A DNA stretch of 64,000 nt, taken from positions 1 through 64,000 of the forward strand of contig JANXTZ010000046.1 of NCBI GenBank assembly GCA_025352125.1. Reading direction: 5' to 3'. Under the pieces are notes generated by a model. That model was not told the origin of the DNA. It saw only the letters and a list, made by a program, of their open reading frames with translations, and did no database searches. This stretch comes from Deinococcales bacterium (GTDB taxonomy: Bacteria; Deinococcota; Deinococci; Deinococcales; JAAFIG01). Made by a program: the position numbers and the translations under genes. Of the stretch, positions 17,310-24,633 are shown piece by piece (within the stretch, counting starts at the first letter, position 1; each line of letters begins with the position of its first letter).

Positions 17310-17338
17310 TTGACCAAGGTACGTGTAACGCGTAGAAT
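17310..17338 (+). promoter_or_regulatory. Promoter of the HigBA-like module
   Basis: TTGACC (17310-17315), 17 bases, TAGAAT (17333-17338). The toxin ATG is 12 bases further on. TACGTGTAACGCGTAGAATA contains partly palindromic text (TACGT with ACGTA) that could be an operator. Confidence 0.7.
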
Positions 17339-17350
17339 ACGTATTGCCAA

Positions 17351-17665
17351 ATGGAATTCATTGAGTCAAGTGTTTTCGTAAAGTTGATTGACACTTTTCT
17401 GAACGATGAACAACGTCGAGCATTGCAAAATTACCTGATGATTAACCCAAACGGTGGTGCAGTGATTCGCAGCGGAGGTGGCGCAAGAAAACTTCGCTGG
17501 AAATTGCCCAATCACGGCAAAAGCGGAGGATTGCGTGTGATCTATGTCCATTCACCAGTCAAGAATCAGATCGCAATGATGCTTGTTTACCCAAAATCAG
17601 AAAAGTCTGATCTGACCAAAACCGAAATAAAATTAATCGCGTTGGAGGCAAAATCATGGCGGTAA
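17351..17665 (+). CDS. RelE/HigB-like toxin
   Basis: This 104-residue basic protein has the marks of the PF06296-type RelE toxins: an N-terminal helix with DEQRRALQNYLMINP, then GGARKLRWKLPNHGKSGGLRVIYVH (about 42-66). These toxins cleave mRNA on the ribosome. Toxin before antitoxin is the HigBA order. It overlaps the downstream HTH gene by 10 bases. The gene contains no CTCGAG, and the module interrupts the duplicated ABC-F/ferredoxin convergent region, so it looks inserted. Confidence 0.82.
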   Translation: MEFIESSVFVKLIDTFLNDEQRRALQNYLMINPNGGAVIRSGGGARKLRWKLPNHGKSGGLRVIYVHSPVKNQIAMMLVYPKSEKSDLTKTEIKLIALEAKSWR

Positions 17666-17949
17666 AACGAGATTATACAGCGTTACTCAAAGAGAGTTTG
17701 AACGAATTGAAAGCCATTCGTGAAGGATCAATCAAACCTGCTCGAGTAACCATCATGAGCAGCATAGAGCCAGCAGAAGTCAGACGAGGGTTGAATGTTT
17801 CGCGTCCTCAATTTGCTGCCTTGATTGGCGTTTCAGAAAGAACAATTGAAGGCTGGGAGCAAGGTCGAACCAAGCCAACTGGTGCAGCCAGAGCATTACT
17901 TCGCATTGCTGCAAATAATCCAAAAGCAGTGTTAAAAGCATTAAGTTAG
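17656..17949 (+). CDS. HigA-like HTH antitoxin
   Basis: The 97-residue protein has a C-terminal XRE helix-turn-helix: RRGLNVSRPQFAALIGVSERTIEGWEQGRTKPTGAA (about residues 44-80). The N-terminus probably wraps the toxin. It overlaps the toxin gene by 10 bases and probably represses the promoter at 17310-17338. Order and size fit HigBA type II modules. Confidence 0.83.
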   Translation: MAVKRDYTALLKESLNELKAIREGSIKPARVTIMSSIEPAEVRRGLNVSRPQFAALIGVSERTIEGWEQGRTKPTGAARALLRIAANNPKAVLKALS

Positions 17950-17957
17950 AGCTGCTG

Positions 17958-18049
17958 GTCAAAACGATGCTCGAGCGGTAGCGTTCTCCATCATTTAGAG
18001 CTTTAGCCAGATTCAAAATCTTTGGAAAATCCAGTTTGTAACACTTGAC
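17958..18049 (-). pseudogene. Remnant of a ferredoxin-like gene 3' end
   Basis: Read on the minus strand this stretch encodes KLDFPKILNLAKALNDGE, which matches MDFPKMLNLARVLNDGN near the C-terminus of the intact thioredoxin-like ferredoxin at 18171-18506. At DNA level the match is only moderate (AGATTCAAAATCTTTGGAAA against AGATTCAACATCTTCGGAAA in the best part). It is therefore an older or paralogous copy. No start or cysteine motif is left. Confidence 0.65.
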
Positions 18050-18115
18050 CTTCTCGAGATCATGGCGAAATGGGAAGGGAACTCGAGTTTGTTGAAAGCG
18101 GCGAACATCAAGTAG
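18050..18115 (+). repeat. 3' end of ABC-F gene, copy 2 (detached remnant)
   Basis: 66 bp matching 17174-17239 at 62 of 66 positions, still encoding IMAKWEGNSSLLKAANIK and a stop. It has no connection to an ABC-F reading frame. Together with the ferredoxin remnant it brackets the HigBA-like insertion. Confidence 0.92.
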
Positions 18116-18170
18116 CGAATTGCTCGGTTGGGTTGGTTTTTGTAAGTTCGCTGCTGGCTGCGACCTGCCT

Positions 18171-18506
18171 CTATTGATCAAAACGATTTTCAATTGGCAG
18201 TTTGTTGCCGTCATTCAAAACCCGAGCCAGATTCAACATCTTCGGAAAATCCATCCCGTAATACCAGCCTTCCTCGAGATTCCCAGGCTCGAGTTGTCGG
18301 TAAAACGTGGCGTTCGGACCGAACTGGCACGCGCCCAAACAACCTGCCTCGGTCAGGCGCACATGACCGCCAGAATAGTACGCCAATCGTTCTCGCTCGA
18401 GAGCGTTCCATAAGGTTTGAAACAGAATTCTCGAGCCTTTGCTGGCACATTTTTCGGAGGTGCAGACCAGCAAGTGGGCGCGGGTTTTGAAGAAACTGGG
18501 TTTCAT
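18171..18506 (-). CDS. (2Fe-2S) ferredoxin, thioredoxin-like fold
   Basis: The 111-residue protein has the four cluster cysteines in the thioredoxin-like pattern: Cys15 and Cys20 (CTSEKC), Cys56 and Cys60 (EAGCLGAC). This is the NuoE-like/Aquifex Fd fold. Such proteins carry single electrons or act as iron-sulfur scaffolds; the partner is unknown. Its ATG overlaps the pabB stop (18503-18506), so it belongs to that operon, although a functional link with folate synthesis is not established. Confidence 0.85.
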   Translation of the reverse strand: MKPSFFKTRAHLLVCTSEKCASKGSRILFQTLWNALERERLAYYSGGHVRLTEAGCLGACQFGPNATFYRQLEPGNLEEGWYYGMDFPKMLNLARVLNDGNKLPIENRFDQ

Positions 18507-19918
18507 GGGTTTTCCTTTTCAAGCACGGAACGCAAGGCTCGGGTTTTGCCGTAGGTTTCCTCGAGTTCGGCTGTCGGGATTGAATCTGCCACGATTGCGC
18601 CGCCAGCCTGAATTTGAATGCGGTTGTTGGCAATGATCGCGCTGCGAATCACGACCGACAAATCAAAATCGCCGTTCAAATCAAAATAGCCGATCACGCC
18701 CGAATAAATGCCGCGCCTGACAGGCTCGAGTTCTTCAATAATTTGCATGGCACGAACTTTTGGCGCTCCGGTCATCGAACCTGGCGGGAAGGTGGCTTTC
18801 AGCACATCAATACTTGAGAGGTCTGGTTTGAGTTCGGCGGTGATCGTGCTGACCATCTGCCAGACTGCCCCGTGAGGCTCGAGGTTGAACAAATCACTGA
18901 CTTGCACGGTACCAAATTTGGCAACCCGTCCCAGGTCGTTGCGCATCAAATCGACAATCATCAGGTTCTCGCTTCGGTCTTTTTCGCTATGCTCGAGTTC
19001 AAGCCTTTGCGCTTGATCTGTTTCAGGTGTTTGCCCTCGAACACGCGTGCCTTTGATCGGTCGCGCCTCGAGTTTACGCCCTGTTTTTTTCAGAAATCGT
19101 TCTGGCGAAGCGCTGACCACACTGACTTCATCGCCCGACAAAAAAGCGGCGAACGGCGCAGGATTCTCGAGCATCAACGCTTGGTAAAGCCCGAACGGAT
19201 CGCCACAAAAATCTGCCTCGAGTCTGTGCGTTAAATTGACTTGAAATACATCGCCCGCTCGAATGTATGCCAGGCAGCGTTCAACATCCTCGAGATAGAT
19301 TTCTGATTTTGTGATTGCCTCGAGTTTTCCAGTTTTGAACGGGTTTTTTGAAATTTTTCCGTTTTGAGCAAGCTCGAGAATTTCAGTCCAAATACATTCT
19401 CGACATGCTTTATCCTCGAGTTTGGTGGCGCTCGAGTACCAGGTGTTTGATCCGTGATCAAATGCCAGAACAAAATCCATCAATTGCAATCTCAGATCAG
19501 GTTGGGTGTCTTGCGAAGGGCGACTTCGAGGGTCGCCCTTCCGGAAATCTTTGTGTTGTGGTGAAACATTCTCGAGACACCGCACCAAGTCGTACCCCAA
19601 AAAGCCAATCCAACCGCCAGCAAATCCCATGCCGTCGGGACGTGATTCAGGCTCGAGGTTGAAACGATTCAAAATATTTTCGAGCGCATCAAACGGATTG
19701 TTCCAAGTCTCGAGAACCGCTTCTTTCTCGAGCAGTTCAGTTTGGTTTTCTCTGGTTTCCAATGTCAAAAATGGATCGCAGGCGATGTACGACCAAGCAC
19801 TCAAACCTGGCATCAAACTGGCACTCTCGAGCAAACTTGCGCTGGCACGATGACGCAAGCGAGCAAAGATTTCGCACGGAGTTTCTGAAAGCTCGAGTTT
19901 GGAAATCTTGTTGGTCAC
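18503..19918 (-). CDS. pabB: Aminodeoxychorismate synthase component I
   Basis: The 471-residue chorismate-using enzyme converts chorismate and ammonia to 4-amino-4-deoxychorismate for folate. The chorismate-binding domain shows AGDVFQVNLTHR, ASPERFL, RPIKGTRVRG (PIKGT marks PabB-type enzymes), LMIVDLMRNDLGRV and FPPGSMTGAPKVRAM. No glutaminase domain is fused and no pabA is nearby. The GTG start at 19918 is the best available. A palindrome at 19515-19541 adds an odd insertion (FRKGDPRSRPSQDT) between the N-terminal GYD motif and the PDLRL segment. It diverges from a chorismate-lyase-like gene. Confidence 0.9.
   Translation of the reverse strand: MTNKISKLELSETPCEIFARLRHRASASLLESASLMPGLSAWSYIACDPFLTLETRENQTELLEKEAVLETWNNPFDALENILNRFNLEPESRPDGMGFAGGWIGFLGYDLVRCLENVSPQHKDFRKGDPRSRPSQDTQPDLRLQLMDFVLAFDHGSNTWYSSATKLEDKACRECIWTEILELAQNGKISKNPFKTGKLEAITKSEIYLEDVERCLAYIRAGDVFQVNLTHRLEADFCGDPFGLYQALMLENPAPFAAFLSGDEVSVVSASPERFLKKTGRKLEARPIKGTRVRGQTPETDQAQRLELEHSEKDRSENLMIVDLMRNDLGRVAKFGTVQVSDLFNLEPHGAVWQMVSTITAELKPDLSSIDVLKATFPPGSMTGAPKVRAMQIIEELEPVRRGIYSGVIGYFDLNGDFDLSVVIRSAIIANNRIQIQAGGAIVADSIPTAELEETYGKTRALRSVLEKENP
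19515..19541. repeat. Palindromic insertion inside pabB
   Basis: GAAGGGCGAC (19515-19524) is the exact reverse complement of GTCGCCCTTC (19532-19541) across a 7-base loop. It keeps the pabB frame open and encodes part of a segment that family members lack. Palindromes of this type are common dispersed elements in bacterial genomes. Confidence 0.6.
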
Positions 19919-19932
19919 GTTAAACTGCTTTC

Positions 19933-20448
19933 ATGCTCGAGCGCGATTACTTTCCGCTAACATCCAAAAACCTGTTGAAATTGTTGTTGGCTCAAGACGG
20001 TTCGACCACCACATTGTGCGAGGCAATCGCGGGTTCTCGCGTCAATTTAAAGCTTCACTCGCAAGCCCGCGTTGAAACTGTATCAGAACAGGTGAGGCGC
20101 GAATTGGGTGGAACATCGTGGTTGAAGCGCGTGACGAGCTTGCATTCAGATTCTCGGGTGTTCATGGATAATTTGACGTTCACCAGGTTAGACCGCGTGC
20201 CAACTTGGTTTCTGGCTGACCTCGAGCATGGACTTGCTCCTGTCGGTCACTTGCTCGAGAAACTTCTCACACGCCGTGAACGAGTTGACAGCACGCCCGA
20301 ACTCGAGCGGGGCTTGTTTGAAATCGTGGGTTTTCCAGATTCCATCTCGAGCCGTGCCTACACGATCAACACCGAAGTCGGTGCTTTGATGCTGGTGTTT
20401 GAAACCTACCGCGCAGGTTTTGCTCGGGCGTTTGAGGCTGTTCGCTAA
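19933..20448 (+). CDS. Chorismate pyruvate-lyase-like protein (DUF98 family)
   Basis: The 171-residue protein resembles the DUF98/UbiC-like family: an early LLLAQDGSTTTLCEAIAG, a middle WLKRVTSLHSDSRVFMDNLTFTRLDRVP and a conserved APVGHLLEKLL. Characterised relatives split chorismate into 4-hydroxybenzoate and pyruvate. Its position divergent from pabB, another chorismate-using enzyme, fits. TAAACT lies 6 bases before ATG 19933, so it is probably leaderless. It converges with btuF, overlapping by 4 bases. Confidence 0.65.
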   Translation: MLERDYFPLTSKNLLKLLLAQDGSTTTLCEAIAGSRVNLKLHSQARVETVSEQVRRELGGTSWLKRVTSLHSDSRVFMDNLTFTRLDRVPTWFLADLEHGLAPVGHLLEKLLTRRERVDSTPELERGLFEIVGFPDSISSRAYTINTEVGALMLVFETYRAGFARAFEAVR

Positions 20449-21320
20449 TGGCTCAGTTCTGGGTGAATGGCTTTTGCCAAAGCCTTCAACGCAACAGCCA
20501 AGCGCGGTCCTGGACGAGAGATAGCGTCATTAATTTCGCCTGAAAAGTTGATTACGCGTTTGTTCTGCACGGCTTTGATCTTGTCCCAAGCCGGACGCGT
20601 CAACAGGTCTGCCAAATCTGCGCCCAGAATGACTTCAGGGTTGCTTTGAATCACCAGTTCGGGACTGATTTGCGGAAACGCCCCAAGTTTGGCAGGAATA
20701 ATGTTTTTGCCGCCCGCCTTGTCAATCAATGCGCCAATAAAACCCGTGCTGCCAGCCGCGTATGGTGTTGGGTCAACTTCAAAGTACACGCTCACTCGGG
20801 GCAGTTTGGCGACACTGGCTTGAATCGCGTTCAATTCTGTGCGCATGTTGGTGATGAGCTTCAGGGCATTCTTTTCATGGTTGGTGATTTTCCCAATCAC
20901 ATTGATCTTCTCGAACACATCGTTGTAAGTTTGCGCCACACCCGCATACACCGTGATGCCCAGCTTCTCGAGGTTCTGCACCAGTTTAGAACCCGAACTT
21001 TCGTCGGTCAGCACCAAGTCTGGTTTAAGTGCCGCAATTGCTTCAAGGTTTGGCACAAAACCGTTGCCCATTTTGGGCAGTTTGTCCGTCTCGGGTTTTG
21101 GATAATTGCTGTACTCGTCCACGCCAATCACGTTGTTGCCCGCGTTGAGGGCAAACAAGGTTTCGGTGTGGCTGGGCATCATCGAAACAATGCGTTTTGG
21201 TTGCGCCAGTAGCCTCACGCTGCGTCCAAGATCGTCTTTGAGCGTCAGTGGATACGCGGTTGCGGTTACGAGGCTCGAGAATCCAATAACCATGAAGCTT
21301 GCCAGAATTGTTTTTTTCAT
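20445..21320 (-). CDS. btuF: Vitamin B12 ABC transporter, substrate-binding protein
   Basis: The 291-residue periplasmic-type binding protein has a signal peptide (residues 1-22) and the TroA/BtuF fold: PKRIVSMMPSHTETLFALNAGNNVIGVDEYSNYP, LEAIAALKPDLVLT and two lobes joined by a long helix. Families of this fold carry B12, haem or siderophores. The cobalamin riboswitch before the adjacent permease gene favours B12. An exported protein gene on the opposite strand (21425-21829) separates it from btuD, so it has its own promoter. AAAGGA precedes ATG 21320. Confidence 0.8.
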   Translation of the reverse strand: MKKTILASFMVIGFSSLVTATAYPLTLKDDLGRSVRLLAQPKRIVSMMPSHTETLFALNAGNNVIGVDEYSNYPKPETDKLPKMGNGFVPNLEAIAALKPDLVLTDESSGSKLVQNLEKLGITVYAGVAQTYNDVFEKINVIGKITNHEKNALKLITNMRTELNAIQASVAKLPRVSVYFEVDPTPYAAGSTGFIGALIDKAGGKNIIPAKLGAFPQISPELVIQSNPEVILGADLADLLTRPAWDKIKAVQNKRVINFSGEINDAISRPGPRLAVALKALAKAIHPELSH

Positions 21321-21424
21321 GCGTTCCTTTTTGACACCCTCGGATGTCCGATTGATTTTTGAAAATGAACGAACTGTTTTTATTTCCTCATGTCAATCAA
21401 GATTTCGGCGTTTAACCTCGAGCC

Positions 21425-21829
21425 ATGAAAACCAAATTCTTGATGGCTGTCGTGTTGTTGACCAGTGTTGTCGCCCAAGCGCAAAAAGGTTTTGCGCCCA
21501 CGGCAAGTCTCAACAAACCTTTTATTTTGGCTTTGGGTTCGCAAATATCCTTGAAACCCAGCGGCGCGAAACTGCTGTTTTTGCAGGTCACAAATGACTC
21601 GAGGTGCCCGATCAACGCCAAGTGCATCACGGCGGGCGATGTCCAATTGCAGTTTTTGTACTGGTCGCCCAAAGCCACCAAGTCCAAAAGCATTGCATTG
21701 AAAATGACGGCTCCCAAAATTCAACTTGATGGTTTGATCTTGAAAATGACCGACCTTCAACCAGGTCGGGTTGCGGGTAAAACGTTGGACATCAGCAAGT
21801 ACAAAGCCACACTGACGTTCATCAAATAA
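21425..21829 (+). CDS. Exported hypothetical protein
   Basis: This 134-residue protein has a signal peptide (KTKFLMAVVLLTSVVAQAQ) and a beta-rich body with two cysteines (CPINAKC) that may form a disulfide. The pattern LKPSGAKLLFLQVTNDSRCPINAKCITAGDV resembles small secreted proteins found widely in Bacteroidetes and Deinococcus; no function is known to me. TAACCT, six bases, ATG suggests a leaderless start. It lies inside the B12 locus on the opposite strand and ends 2 bases from btuD. Confidence 0.65.
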   Translation: MKTKFLMAVVLLTSVVAQAQKGFAPTASLNKPFILALGSQISLKPSGAKLLFLQVTNDSRCPINAKCITAGDVQLQFLYWSPKATKSKSIALKMTAPKIQLDGLILKMTDLQPGRVAGKTLDISKYKATLTFIK

Positions 21830-21831
21830 TT

Positions 21832-22578
21832 TCATAAACGCGGGATCACCACCACACGACCATCGCTCGAGCGCAGCGTCTCGAGTTTGGTCTGGTAAAC
21901 ATCCTCGAGAATGTCGGGTTTTAAAACCTGTTCGGGTGTGCCCTCGACCATGACAACACCGTTCGAGATCAGCACGCAACGGCTGGCGAGGGCGGCAAGG
22001 TTGAGGTCATGAACGACCATGATGACGGTTTGCAAAATGCTGCCGACGGCATTTCGCAGCAAAACCATCAGTTCGGCTTGATGTGACAGATCAAGGTGGT
22101 TGGTCGGCTCATCGAGCAGCAACACTTTTGGGTCTTGCGCCAGCGCCCTCGCCAGCGCCACCCGTTGCCGTTCGCCGCCAGACAATGCCGAAATTTGACG
22201 GTTGGCGAACCTGAGTGCGTCGGTGCTGCGCAACGCACATTCGACCGCACCCAAATCGGCGATGGTTTCACGACCCCAAAACCCTTGAAACGGTATGCGT
22301 CCCAATTTCACCACCTCGAGCGCCGTAAACTCGAGTGGCAAGGGTTCGGACTGTGCCAAGTATGCGATGTGCTTGCTTTTGGGTTCGGGCGTTTGAAGGC
22401 TTCCATTCTGGGGTTTTAACAGTCCTGCCAAAAGTTTTAACAACGTGGTTTTTCCCGCGCCGTTGGGTCCAATCAGTGCCACAAATTCGCCAGCCTCGAA
22501 CTCGAGGTTGACATTCTCGAGCACGGTGTCTTGACCGTAAGCAAAGCTGAGGTTTTGGGCGGACATCAGCTTGCTCAC
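21832..22578 (-). CDS. btuD: Vitamin B12 ABC transporter, ATPase
   Basis: The 248-residue ABC ATPase has Walker A GPNGAGKTT (about 37), signature LSGGERQRVALARAL (about 136), Walker B VLLLDEPTNHLD and switch His in VVHDLN. It belongs to the FecE/BtuD group and powers the permease encoded just upstream; their ATGA overlap (22575-22578) shows coupling. The substrate is inferred from the riboswitch. Confidence 0.88.
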   Translation of the reverse strand: MSKLMSAQNLSFAYGQDTVLENVNLEFEAGEFVALIGPNGAGKTTLLKLLAGLLKPQNGSLQTPEPKSKHIAYLAQSEPLPLEFTALEVVKLGRIPFQGFWGRETIADLGAVECALRSTDALRFANRQISALSGGERQRVALARALAQDPKVLLLDEPTNHLDLSHQAELMVLLRNAVGSILQTVIMVVHDLNLAALASRCVLISNGVVMVEGTPEQVLKPDILEDVYQTKLETLRSSDGRVVVIPRL

Positions 22579-23624
22579 GGTTTTCTCCGCATCAAAAACA
22601 GAAAAAAGATGCCGCCGATCAAACTGGTCACCACGCCCACCGGCAATTCTTGAGGACGGGTCAAGACCCGAGCGCCCAAATCTGCCAGCACCAGCAAGAC
22701 CGCACCAGCCAGACTTGAGGCTGGAATCAGCACGCGGTGATTTGCCACGCCAAGTCGCCGCATGGCGTGTGGTGCGACCAGACCGACAAAACCAATAATG
22801 CCTGCAAAGGACACAGCCGCCGCCGTGACCAAACTGGCGGCAATGACGGTCAACAATTTGATGCGGTCCACATTCAGTCCCAGCGTGCTGGCGGTGTCAT
22901 CGCCCAGTTGGAGCGCATCCAAAGCTCGAGCCAGCAACAGCAGTGAAAAAATTCCGAGAGCGCAATACGGCACAATATTCAAAACTTCCTGCCAGCCAGC
23001 CAAACTCAAATTGCCCAGCGTCCAGGAGAACACGGCTCGCATTCGGTCGGCGTCGCGCAGTTGAATGTAGGTGCTGATCGAGGTCAAAATGCTGCCTACA
23101 ATCACACCAGACAAGATCAGGGCATTCGTTCCCCTGGCGAACCTCGAGAGTGCCAAGGTCAGCATCACAGCCCCAAGTGCGCCGACAAATGACAGCACTG
23201 GCACAAGTTGGCTGCCGCTGGCAAACAAACCGGCGGCAAAACCGGCGCTGGCAGTCCCCGTGGCAAACACGGCAACCGTTGCGCCCAGCGCCGCACCGGA
23301 GGCACTGCCCATCAAGTACGGATCAGCCAGCGGGTTGCGGAACAAGCCCTGCAACGCCGCGCCGCAAGCTGCCAGACCCGCGCCGACCAACGCGCCAAAT
23401 ATCACCCTCGGCAGACGTAAATTCCAGACGATCAACTCCAGACCCTCGAGTTTGGTTCCCAAAATGCCCTTCCAAATCGCGGCTAGCGTTGTGGCTGGCG
23501 TGATCTCGAGCGTGCCGTTGGAAATTGCAAAAACCAAAGTGCAAAACAACAACAAGCCCATGCCGAGCAACACCGCAGTCGCTCTCGAGCCGTTGGAAAT
23601 TGGATTTGCAGCTTTGGACAACAT
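22575..23624 (-). CDS. btuC: Vitamin B12 ABC transporter, permease
   Basis: This FecCD/BtuC-type permease of about 349 residues has around ten membrane helices. Typical motifs are LRLPRVIFGALVGAGLAACGAALQGLFRNPLADPYLMGSASGAALG (about 60-110) and FAGIIGFVGLVAPHAMRRL (about 263-281), the segment that contacts the ATPase. ATG 23624 has GAGGA 6 bases upstream, better than the longer frame. Translation is probably controlled by the cobalamin riboswitch upstream. Confidence 0.9.
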   Translation of the reverse strand: MLSKAANPISNGSRATAVLLGMGLLLFCTLVFAISNGTLEITPATTLAAIWKGILGTKLEGLELIVWNLRLPRVIFGALVGAGLAACGAALQGLFRNPLADPYLMGSASGAALGATVAVFATGTASAGFAAGLFASGSQLVPVLSFVGALGAVMLTLALSRFARGTNALILSGVIVGSILTSISTYIQLRDADRMRAVFSWTLGNLSLAGWQEVLNIVPYCALGIFSLLLLARALDALQLGDDTASTLGLNVDRIKLLTVIAASLVTAAAVSFAGIIGFVGLVAPHAMRRLGVANHRVLIPASSLAGAVLLVLADLGARVLTRPQELPVGVVTSLIGGIFFLFLMRRKP

Positions 23625-23748
23625 GAAATTCCTCAAAAAACAAAAATCCCTCGCCCGTACCTCAAGCGAGTGCCATCAACATTCAAGTCAAGTTCAAACC
23701 CACCAACCCCTTTCACTCGAGAGGCGCAACCCAAGACGGATGGTTGCG

Positions 23749-23866
23749 AATCTGGCAGGCATTCGGACTCAAGGCTTTTCGCGCCTCATACCGTTGCGGT
23801 ACAGTGCTGGAATCTCACCAGCTTCCCCACTTTAAACTCGAGCTACTCGCCTCGAGCACCAGACGC
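23749..23866 (-). promoter_or_regulatory. Cobalamin riboswitch
   Basis: On the minus strand the conserved core is easy to follow: GGTGC near the 5' end, GGGGAAGCTGGTGAGATTCC, then GCACTGTACCGCAACGGT, then GAGTCCGAATGCCTGCCAGA (the B12 box region and closing P1 strand). It precedes the permease-ATPase genes in the same direction. Between aptamer and gene, a CTCGC/GCGAG hairpin followed by GGATTTTT (about 23643-23672) could be the expression platform. Cobalamin binding would lower btuC-btuD expression. Confidence 0.9.
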
Positions 23867-23977
23867 GTGAAGACTACACTGAGATTGCATGTGTGGTCAA
23901 GAATAAATTTGTGGCGCTTCATGGCGTAAACGGCTGTTTGCGGCAAAAAAATTTCACCTCAGGTCATTATTTTCGGA

Positions 23978-24172
23978 ATGATCATGACCTCTGAACGCTG
24001 GTTTGAACCCTTGTGGGACATGAAACAACTCAACGATATCATCCAACATTTTGCTGCCACCTTCTTAACCCAGAGTCTTAACCAAAATAAAACTGCCGCA
24101 CAATATTTGCACAGCGATTTGCCTGGTTTTTTGCCGCGCAGCACCTTAGGCATCAAACTCGAGGTCGGTTAG
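23978..24172 (+). CDS. Small hypothetical protein (uncertain)
   Basis: The 64-residue frame (62 if ATG 23984 is used) is helical and hydrophilic, with WFEPLWDMKQLNDIIQHFAATFLTQ near the start. A short inverted repeat AGGTCAT/ATGACCT surrounds the start region. It converges with the gene ending at 24177. No family is recognised and it may be non-coding. Confidence 0.3.
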   Translation: MIMTSERWFEPLWDMKQLNDIIQHFAATFLTQSLNQNKTAAQYLHSDLPGFLPRSTLGIKLEVG

Positions 24173-24176
24173 CCTT

Positions 24177-24632
24177 TTAGTCGATTTTTAGGACGTTCAA
24201 GACGGGCGGTTGATACTCGAGCCTTGAAGTTTTCACTGGTTCTGGATTTGCAATCGCTTGACCCGATATTTGGGCTGATTGCGCGTCTTGAGCCAGATTG
24301 TTCGCCAGATTATCTTCGGTCACATGCACAAAACCTGACACCCAATCCACCCTCGGGGTTTTCGCCAGACAGCCCCAAAACTCGAGCGGCACAGGATTTT
24401 TGCTGGTTCGGTAACGCAAGTACAGCCGTCCATCATCGGTTTCCTTGATGCCCCGCATCGATTCGACATGCTCGAGAATCGCGTCTGGAAGCTGGGTTTC
24501 AAAATTTGAGTTTGCCCGAATCGCCCCGTCCACCGCCACGAGCAATGCCTGCTCTCGAGCGTCCAATGCAGCCTCGTGCATTTTTCCATCGGCGGCAATC
24601 ACAATGGTTTTCAAATTCTCGAGCGTCATCAT
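24177..24632 (-). CDS. Hypothetical protein downstream of the HNH-like gene
   Basis: The 151-residue product starts MMTLENLKTIVIAADGKMHEAALDAREQALLVAVDGAIRAN and continues with a beta-rich middle (GRLYLRYRTSKNPVPLEFWGCL). I do not recognise it. GAGGTGAA precedes the ATG pair and only one base separates it from the HNH-like stop, so the two are one operon and may act together. Confidence 0.6.
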   Translation of the reverse strand: MMTLENLKTIVIAADGKMHEAALDAREQALLVAVDGAIRANSNFETQLPDAILEHVESMRGIKETDDGRLYLRYRTSKNPVPLEFWGCLAKTPRVDWVSGFVHVTEDNLANNLAQDAQSAQISGQAIANPEPVKTSRLEYQPPVLNVLKID

Positions 24633-24633
24633 T

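Noticed and set aside
17780..18214. Minus-strand 144-codon open frame beside the HigBA-like genes
   Set aside because: It is a mosaic of antisense ABC-F tail, the ferredoxin remnant and antisense antitoxin text, without a plausible start.
23744..23929. Short plus-strand open frames in the riboswitch region
   Set aside because: They run antisense through the cobalamin aptamer and have no family resemblance.
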